From positions 1-10,830 of the forward strand of contig DAOTTO010000481.1 of NCBI GenBank assembly GCA_034437895.1: a DNA stretch of 10,830 nt, in the 5' to 3' direction. The notes below the pieces were generated by a model. It did no database searches and had not been told where the DNA came from. It saw only the letters and a program-made list of their open reading frames with translations. A program made the translations under genes and the position numbers. Source of the DNA: JANRLJ01 sp034437895. Lineage in GTDB: Bacteria > Chloroflexota > Anaerolineae > Aggregatilineales > Phototrophicaceae. Of the stretch, positions 5,465-10,830 are shown piece by piece (the stretch's first letter is position 1; every line of letters starts with the position of its first letter).

Positions 5465-6270
5465 GTTAACGCCGCGTTCTTTTCCTGCTTTGGCGCTCAT
5501 TTTTATCGTCGTCGCTTATGCGCTTATTCTACTCGTTGTTCCATTTGTCACGATGCTGCAAGGGGCGCTAGGCGATGGGCTTGCACCTGTTCTAAAAACA
5601 TTCGGCGATCCGGCAGTGCAGCACGCGCTTCTGGTCACATTTATCTTATCAACGATAGCCGTGTCGATTAATGGTGTATTTGGCCTCGTTACGGCTTGGG
5701 TTTTAGTGCGCCATCGTTTTGTAGGAAGAAGATTCTTCGACTCGTTGGTAGATATTCCGTTTGTGTTTGCCACGCCAATAGCTGGTTATGCGGTTATCAT
5801 CATGTTCGGGCGGGGGGTGGTTTGCGCCAACCATTATCCCGATTGTGTTCGCGTATCCAGCCATTTTGCTCGTCAAAATTTTTGTTTCCTTACCCTTTGT
5901 TACCCGCGAGATTCAGCCTGTACTCGGCGCATTAACGCCCGAATTTGAAGAGGCAGCCTACACGCTGGGCGCAAGCCGTTGGACAACTTTTCGCCGCATT
6001 ATCTTGCCCGAAATTTGGACGGCGCTGTTATATGGCATCGTTTTAACTTTCGCACGTATGATTGGCGAGTTTGGCGCGGTTTCGGTTGTGGGTGGTGCTT
6101 TAGAAGGTTACACCGAAACAGCGACCACTTTTATTTTCCGTGCTTTGAAAGATCGTGATGATACAGGTGGCTACAGTGTATCGGTGCTGTTGTGCATCAT
6201 CTCGGTCATCATCCTAGTGGTCATGAATCAATTGAAAAATCGCTTTGTCGATGACGCGGACAATCGATAA
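5457..6270 (+). pseudogene. cysW: Sulfate ABC transporter permease CysW, one frameshift
   Basis: The second membrane subunit of the sulfate importer. GGAGG (5448-5452) lies four bases before ATG 5457, and the start overlaps the cysT stop, which suggests coupled translation. The first frame (5457 to about 5817) covers the first membrane spans up to AGYAVIIMFGRG. At the six-G run 5812-5817 the frame changes, and the rest (from WFAPTIIP at 5818 to 6270) continues one frame over with the EAA loop PEFEEAAYTLGAS and ARMIGEFGAVSVVGG. Compared with the family spacing (GxxGWFG), two G are missing, or alternatively one is extra. No other lesion is visible, and the joined protein would be about 270 residues, normal for CysW. 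Confidence 0.88.
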
Positions 6271-6292
6271 TACGGATAAAGGGTAAACCTCC

Positions 6293-7378
6293 ATGTCAAT
6301 CATTTTGAACCAAATCAACAAGTCTTATGGATTACAACATGTCGTGCGCGACGTGTCACTGCATATTGAAACGGGTGAATTATTTGTGCTGTTGGGCGCA
6401 AGCGGAAGCGGCAAGAGTACGCTGCTGCGACTAATCGCTGGCTTAATCGATGTGGATGCTGGAACGATATTGCTCAACGGAAATGATGTAACACACCTCC
6501 CGCCGCAAAAACGCGAAACGGGATTCGTTTTCCAAAATTACTCGCTGTTCCGCCACATGACCGTCGCACAAAATATTGAATTTGGCCTGAGCATTCGTCG
6601 CTATGCGCGAATTGACCGTCAGCAGCGCGTTCATGAACTCCTAGAATTAATCGGTTTGCCGGATTATGGAAAGCGGATGCCGAATCAGCTTTCGGGTGGA
6701 CAGCAGCAGCGCGTCGCGTTGGCACGAGCGTTGGCCTATGACCCCAATGTTCTGCTAATGGATGAGCCATTCGGCGCATTAGACGCGAAAATTCGCACCC
6801 AACTTCGTCAAAATTTACACGAAATCCAAAAGCGCTTGGGTATCACGGCAATTCTGGTTACGCACGATCAGGAAGAGGCATTTGAAATTGCAGATCGCAT
6901 CGGCATTATTGACCAAGGGCGACTTTTAGAAGTTGGTACACCGAGCGAACTCTACCGCCGCCCACAACATCGCTTTACGGCAACATTTTTGGGTAGTGTG
7001 AATTTGCTCAATGCCAGTCGCAATGGGACACAGGTTTACGTTGGCGATTCGTCACTTCCAGCGCCCGCCGGAACCGATTATTTATCGGGACAACAAGTAG
7101 AGTTGTTAGCTCGCCCGGAAGAAATCGCGCTGTCGCTAACGCCCAACACTGCACAAGGACACGTTATCGGTACAGGTATTATAGAAACGCTCGCTTTTGC
7201 GGGGCCGATGCAGCGCATCACAGTACGTTTAGATAAAGGCGAAAACAAGCAATTGCTAACGGTTTTGCTCTCGCCAGGAGAATTACGAAATGCAGCCTTA
7301 CAACTGCGGCAGCAGGTTTGGGTAAGTCTAAAGGATTTTCATCTCCTGCCACAAACGCAGCCTGCCTCTACTAAATAA
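6293..7378 (+). CDS. cysA: Sulfate/thiosulfate ABC transporter ATP-binding protein
   Basis: The ATPase that powers the CysTW channel, peripheral on the inner face of the membrane. The 361 residues contain the P-loop GASGSGKST (35-43), a Q-loop (Q81), the signature LSGGQQQR (133-140), Walker B VLLMDEP (153-159) with the D-loop GALDA, and the switch His191 in THDQEE. The C-terminal third, after about residue 235, is the TOBE-like regulatory domain usual in CysA. It starts 22 bases after the cysW stop with a modest AAAGGG site. Unlike the three genes before it, it is intact. It ends three bases from the stop of the convergent SDR gene, and no terminator is visible between them. Confidence 0.93.
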   Translation: MSIILNQINKSYGLQHVVRDVSLHIETGELFVLLGASGSGKSTLLRLIAGLIDVDAGTILLNGNDVTHLPPQKRETGFVFQNYSLFRHMTVAQNIEFGLSIRRYARIDRQQRVHELLELIGLPDYGKRMPNQLSGGQQQRVALARALAYDPNVLLMDEPFGALDAKIRTQLRQNLHEIQKRLGITAILVTHDQEEAFEIADRIGIIDQGRLLEVGTPSELYRRPQHRFTATFLGSVNLLNASRNGTQVYVGDSSLPAPAGTDYLSGQQVELLARPEEIALSLTPNTAQGHVIGTGIIETLAFAGPMQRITVRLDKGENKQLLTVLLSPGELRNAALQLRQQVWVSLKDFHLLPQTQPASTK

Positions 7379-7381
7379 AAT

Positions 7382-8209
7382 TTAAACGCCACTGTAAGCA
7401 CTAAAGCCGCCGTCTACAGGTACGACGATTCCAGTGACGAAGCGCGAAGCATCAGAAACCAGCCAAAGCAGCGTACCGATTAGGTCATCCGCTTCACCGA
7501 AGCGTCCCATAGGGGTATGGTTGATGATTTGTTGTCCGCGCTGCGTGAGATCGCCGGTCTTCTCGTCAATAAGCAGAAAACGATTTTGATCGCCTAAGAA
7601 AAATCCGGGCGCAATCGCGTTCACGCGGATTTTCGGGCTGTGTTCCGTCGCCATATAAACCGCCAGCCATTGGGTAAAGTTATTGATAGCGGCTTTCGCG
7701 CCGCCGTAAGCGATCACACGAGTCAAGGGGCGGAAAGAAGCCATTGAAGACACATTGAGGATAATGCCCTCACCTTGCACGGTCATTTGCTGACCAAAAA
7801 CCTGTGATGCTAATACGCTGCCTGTAAAATTGAGGTTAAACACCCATTGCAGCGCATCTGCCGGGAGATCAAAAAAACTGCGTTGGTTGCTCAACGTAGT
7901 GGCATCAGGGCGATTGCCGCCCGCGCCATTGACCAGAATATCAATCCGACCATAAGCCGCCATGACGGCTTCTAAGGCGATTTGGAGTGAGGCTTTATCC
8001 AGCACATCGCCTTGAATGCTCAAGGCTTTGCCGCCGGACTGCTCAATTTCCTGCGCTAGAAATCGGGTATTGGCTTCTGTGCGGGCAAGGAGCGCCACCG
8101 TCGCTCCGGCTTGCGCTAATCCTCGCGTCATGGCAGCGCCGAGGGCACCCGTCGCGCCAGTAATAACCACCACTTTTCCTGTTAAGTCAAAGAGATTATT
8201 GGATGTCAT
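7382..8209 (-). CDS. SDR-family oxidoreductase, probably sugar-acid or polyol specific
   Basis: This is a 275-residue classical short-chain dehydrogenase. It has the cofactor motif TGATGALG (17-24), NGAG (94-97), N127, the catalytic Ser (S155 in NVSSM), and Tyr168/Lys172 in YGGAK, with the normal 13-residue Ser-Tyr spacing. The C-terminus has the usual VPVDGGF. APGFFLGDQNR (200-210) and overall style recall the SDR-type mannonate/fructuronate and gluconate 5-dehydrogenases, so an NAD(P)-dependent step in hexuronate, sugar acid or polyol breakdown is likely. The substrate cannot be read from sequence. It lies three bases downstream of the glycerol-1-phosphate dehydrogenase-like gene, so the two form one leftward transcript. 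They diverge from a sugar-uptake operon that may supply the substrate. Confidence 0.88.
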   Translation of the reverse strand: MTSNNLFDLTGKVVVITGATGALGAAMTRGLAQAGATVALLARTEANTRFLAQEIEQSGGKALSIQGDVLDKASLQIALEAVMAAYGRIDILVNGAGGNRPDATTLSNQRSFFDLPADALQWVFNLNFTGSVLASQVFGQQMTVQGEGIILNVSSMASFRPLTRVIAYGGAKAAINNFTQWLAVYMATEHSPKIRVNAIAPGFFLGDQNRFLLIDEKTGDLTQRGQQIINHTPMGRFGEADDLIGTLLWLVSDASRFVTGIVVPVDGGFSAYSGV

Positions 8210-8212
8210 AAC

Positions 8213-9460
8213 CTAACTTTCCTGATTCAAAAAACGATTCAATTTGAGGACTGTAAATCGGTTGCGTAAATAGTGACCATAGGTGAATCCAACGCTGATT
8301 TCGTCGTCGCGCAGTCCGAGCGATACGGCTTCTGTTACGCCACCTGCCTGTTGTAAATAACTTTGGATTTCATCGGGTGCAGGTACAGTGGCGGCAATTG
8401 CTTGAATGTCGTCCCAGTTTTCGGCGATCCGGCGTTTTATTGAATCAAACGTTTCCGATGTCATAGCGATAAATGGCTGATGCTCACGAATGACTTCTTC
8501 CGCTAATGCTCCATAGCCTTTTTGAATGATGACTTCTTCTTGTCCTTGAGAGGGCAGTGTGGCTGCCTCTAAACAATCGAGCATAGTTTGCCTGCTCATC
8601 GCACGAATCTTTGCATAGTATGCTGCGGCATGAATCAGCGCGAAGCCGACTTTTGCACCATGTAACGCTGCGGGGCGCTTTTCCTGCAAAAGTTTCATCT
8701 CCCAATAATGCGAGGCATGATGTTCTGTTCCCGATGCAGGACGCGAATTGCCAATATCCAACATGCACAACCCTGATTCGATCAAGGCTTCCATTAAATG
8801 GCGCACCCCTTCTTCAGAACGTTGGCTGATTGCTTCAGTATGCTGGATGCAGCGCTGAACGGCGGCTTGTGTCCGCTTGTAAATGGTTTCGTCAAAGGGT
8901 TCATCCCATAATAATGCACCTAACCGCCAATCCGCCAATGATGTAAATTTGCCGATCATATCCCCATATCCGGCAGCAATCAATTTTTGCGGCGCGTTAC
9001 AGAGTGTGTCGAGATCAGCGAATAAGGCGATAGGGGCTTGTGCGGAGAAAGTTTGCTTTACCCCATTGATGACCAGTGGTGCGCCGATGGAGGTAAATCC
9101 ATCTACTGAGGGCGCAGTCGGCAAAGAGATAAATGCGCGTCCGGTGCGGTGACTGATAAAGCGGGTGATGTCGGTAATGGTACCAGAGCCGACTGCCAGA
9201 AATGTCGATGCGCCGATGGGTGCATGAATCAGCGTTTGGACAAGATAATGCTCATCGGCGATAATTTCCTCGCCTTTCAGGATGATGCTTGCGACCTCGC
9301 GCCCTTGTTTTTTTAACGCATTTTCCACGCTTTCGCCGAGGGCTTGATAGGTATGCCTATCTGCAATAAGCGTAAAATGACCAAGCTGCTCCATTTCGCA
9401 ATAGTCGATCAATTTGTGGGTCGCATTTTTCCCGACATAAATAGGTTCAATTAGGAGCAT
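8213..9460 (-). CDS. sn-glycerol-1-phosphate dehydrogenase-like protein (AraM/EgsA type)
   Basis: The 415-residue protein belongs to the iron/zinc alcohol dehydrogenase superfamily, glycerol-1-phosphate dehydrogenase branch. Evidence is the nucleotide-binding GSGTITD (91-97), SLPTAPSVDGFTS (112-124), and metal ligands D167 (in AAGYGDMIGK), a His in GTEHHASHYWE (244-254) and H267 in LHG. Family members reduce dihydroxyacetone phosphate to sn-glycerol-1-phosphate. In bacteria they occur in sugar operons (AraM of Bacillus subtilis), while the archaeal enzyme starts membrane lipid synthesis. Here the pairing with an SDR and a sugar ABC system points to sugar or polyol metabolism, possibly with a related sugar-phosphate substrate. 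The ribosome binding site before ATG 9460 is weak. Two of its five Cys codons are TGT, the only ones I found in the intact long genes. Confidence 0.85.
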   Translation of the reverse strand: MLLIEPIYVGKNATHKLIDYCEMEQLGHFTLIADRHTYQALGESVENALKKQGREVASIILKGEEIIADEHYLVQTLIHAPIGASTFLAVGSGTITDITRFISHRTGRAFISLPTAPSVDGFTSIGAPLVINGVKQTFSAQAPIALFADLDTLCNAPQKLIAAGYGDMIGKFTSLADWRLGALLWDEPFDETIYKRTQAAVQRCIQHTEAISQRSEEGVRHLMEALIESGLCMLDIGNSRPASGTEHHASHYWEMKLLQEKRPAALHGAKVGFALIHAAAYYAKIRAMSRQTMLDCLEAATLPSQGQEEVIIQKGYGALAEEVIREHQPFIAMTSETFDSIKRRIAENWDDIQAIAATVPAPDEIQSYLQQAGGVTEAVSLGLRDDEISVGFTYGHYLRNRFTVLKLNRFLNQES

Positions 9461-9660
9461 AGTTGTCTCATTGATTTTGATGCGCTTTCAGCTTAGGGAA
9501 TGATAACGCAAAACTGAAAAATGTTGCGATTTATGGTTTTGGTTTTTGAAAGAGCAGTGTGCTTGACGGTACATTGCTGGCATTTGTGGCTCCCGCAAAG
9601 TAAAATTGCAGCCCGTAGCACTTTAGCTTTATGAAATTACTGAACTCAGGAGAAGGTTTA
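9461..9660. promoter_or_regulatory. Divergent control region between sugar genes
   Basis: This 200-base region must hold promoters for both directions, and I could not assign either with confidence. TTGACG at 9563-9568 could be a rightward -35 box, but no good -10 stands at the right distance. TGATGCGCTTTCA (9478-9490), close to the leftward start, resembles one arm plus the CG centre of a LacI-family operator. An inverted repeat TTTCAG/CTGAAA (9486-9491, 9514-9519) overlaps it. LacI-type control would be usual for such sugar genes, but this is weak evidence. Confidence 0.35.
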
Positions 9661-10611
9661 ATGAAAAGGCGTATGTTATTTTTTGTCCTCGCGTTGATAT
9701 TGTTGGCGTTACCGTTAGGTTTCTCGCTAGTTTCTGCTCAAGATGCACCCACAATCGCTGTCTTAACCCCTTATTTGGCACAGCCGGGGACACAGTTTAT
9801 GGTAGAGGCATTCCAAGCCGCTGCCGAAGAAAAAGGGTGGACGGTGAACGTTGTGGATACGGCAGGCGATATTGCCGCGCTTAACAGTAGAGTACAGGAT
9901 GTCGTCACGCAGGGCGTGGATGCCATCGTCATCAATGTCGATCCGACACAAGTTCCGGCGCTTTCCGAAGCGAATGATGCGGGTATCCCGGTCTTTGGTA
10001 TGGACGCAGGCAGCGTGCCGGAAGTTGTCGTGAATGTGACCAGCAACGGTTACGCGATGGCGGCTGAAACAGCCACCTATATTATTGATCGTTTGAATGG
10101 GGTAGGGCGCGTTGTTTTGTTTGAGTTCCCACCTTATCCGCCTGTACAGAAGCGTGGTGTCATCGCGGAAGCCATTTTCGGCAATACGCCCGATATTGAA
10201 ATTGTAGATACCGTTGTGCCAGACGTAACCGACGGCGGTATCGCGGATTCACGCGCCCGTATGGAAGCGATTCTCGCAGCCAACCCCGATGCAGGCAGCA
10301 TTAGCGCAGTATGGGCGGCATGGGATCAACCCGCGCTGGGTGCGTTGCAGGCGATTGAAGCTGCTGGTCGTGAGGGTGAAGGTATTATCATCGTGGGGAT
10401 TGATGCCAATCCACAAGCGTTGGATGCGATTGCCGCAGGCGGAAATTTTGAAGCATCTGTCGCGCAGGACTTCAATGGCATTGGCAGCACGGTTGCCGAT
10501 CAAATTGAGATGTATTTAGCGAATGGGTCGCTCACGCAGCGCACTGTGTATGTGCCGACCACGTTGGTGACAGCCGCTAATGTCGCGGATTTCCTCGCTC
10601 AAGGTGAGTAA
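9661..10611 (+). CDS. Ribose-type sugar ABC transporter substrate-binding protein
   Basis: This is a periplasmic-binding-protein-fold receptor (Peripla_BP_4 type) for a sugar or sugar-like solute, 316 residues. A signal peptide (MKRR, long hydrophobic core) ends in VSA/QDAP after residue 26 and has no lipobox Cys. Mature motifs include IAVLTPYLAQPGTQFMVEAF, VDAIVINVDPTQV, GIPVFGMDAG, AVWAAWDQPALGALQAIE and IIIVGIDANPQALDAI, typical of RbsB-like proteins. AGGAGAAGG (9648-9656) fixes the start at 9661 rather than the in-frame upstream ATG at 9631. A permease gene follows after about 100 bases. The operon is divergent from the SDR and AraM-like genes. The ligand is not readable from sequence. 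Confidence 0.92.
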   Translation: MKRRMLFFVLALILLALPLGFSLVSAQDAPTIAVLTPYLAQPGTQFMVEAFQAAAEEKGWTVNVVDTAGDIAALNSRVQDVVTQGVDAIVINVDPTQVPALSEANDAGIPVFGMDAGSVPEVVVNVTSNGYAMAAETATYIIDRLNGVGRVVLFEFPPYPPVQKRGVIAEAIFGNTPDIEIVDTVVPDVTDGGIADSRARMEAILAANPDAGSISAVWAAWDQPALGALQAIEAAGREGEGIIIVGIDANPQALDAIAAGGNFEASVAQDFNGIGSTVADQIEMYLANGSLTQRTVYVPTTLVTAANVADFLAQGE

Positions 10612-10651
10612 TAACCATATTCGTATAGTCACTAGAAGCAAATGAATTAAG

Positions 10652-10683
10652 AAGGCGACGGAGTAGTTTTTAGCCGTCGCCTT
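10652..10683 (+). other. Intercistronic hairpin between binding protein and permease
   Basis: AAGGCGACGG (10652-10661) pairs perfectly with CCGTCGCCTT (10674-10683) around a 12-base loop. No T run follows, so it is not a standard terminator. A stable hairpin here commonly protects the upstream message or gives partial termination, raising binding protein relative to permease. Confidence 0.65.
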
Positions 10684-10714
10684 ACCATTTATTAAAAACG
10701 GAGAAAATAACAAG

Positions 10715-10830
10715 ATGGGGGCAGTTCAAACTGAGGGAAAGCGCAAAATAATTTCCTCTGGACGAATGACATGGGCGCGTGGGTTAAGGACTTTCGGCAC
10801 GTTGATCGGCTTTCTCATCATTGTTGGTGT
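10715..10830 (+). CDS. Sugar ABC transporter permease (RbsC type), N-terminal fragment
   Basis: ATG 10715 is preceded by GGAG at 10700-10703. The 38 codons in the window encode a hydrophilic N-terminus (MGAVQTEGKRK...) followed by RGLRTFGTLIGFLIIVG, a basic segment running into a first membrane span. This is the usual start of ribose-type permeases, and the position right after a ribose-type binding protein agrees. The gene is cut by the window end. Confidence 0.7.
   Translation, partial: MGAVQTEGKRKIISSGRMTWARGLRTFGTLIGFLIIVG

Noticed and set aside
9577..9592. Sigma-54 promoter (TGGCATTTGTGGC)
   Set aside because: The spacing between GG and GC is two bases short of the required arrangement.
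9763..10046. Minus-strand ORFs inside the sugar-binding protein gene
   Set aside because: They are shadows of a clearly coding plus-strand gene.

Overview
The window looks like bacterial chromosome of roughly 50% GC with short gaps and Shine-Dalgarno-led genes. The gene set and protein style (solute-binding proteins with signal peptidase I-type leaders, an AraM-type glycerol-1-phosphate dehydrogenase beside a ribose-type ABC system) would suit Chloroflexota. That placement is inference; no marker gene is present.

Layout. 1-60: the first 20 codons of an unidentified leftward gene. 60-375: a very hairpin-rich stretch holding a well-formed three-way-junction RNA (131-258) and a leftward intrinsic terminator. 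491-880: a near-consensus promoter and a long leader in front of cysH. 881-3349: cysH-cysC-sat, which convert sulfate to sulfite through APS (and possibly PAPS). 3350-7378: a sulfate/thiosulfate ABC importer (binding protein, CysT, CysW, CysA). All of this is one rightward sulfate-assimilation cluster. 7382-9460: two leftward genes, an SDR oxidoreductase and an sn-glycerol-1-phosphate dehydrogenase-like protein, convergent with cysA. 9631-10830: a rightward sugar-binding protein and the start of its permease, divergent from the leftward pair.

The main discovery is a set of three short cysteine-rich leader ORFs, all placed in front of sulfur genes. Leader 1 (556-642, core MCCMCIT) and leader 2 (727-807, core MCCCITM) lie in tandem upstream of cysH. 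Each is followed by an intrinsic terminator, and each has a plausible competing antiterminator pairing. Leader 3 (3350-3445, CCCRETCCCR) starts immediately after the sat stop codon and precedes the sulfate-binding protein gene. Eleven of their 13 Cys codons are TGT, whereas the intact long genes use TGC almost exclusively (by my count 13 TGC to 2 TGT). This suggests tandem cysteine-responsive attenuation of the whole sulfate uptake and reduction cluster, comparable to the polycysteine leader ORFs known in mycobacteria.

The second notable feature is a cluster of frame disruptions: two in the sulfate-binding protein gene, at least one in cysT and one in cysW. The three reduction genes, cysA and the sugar genes are all intact. 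This is either recent decay of the importer or local sequence error.
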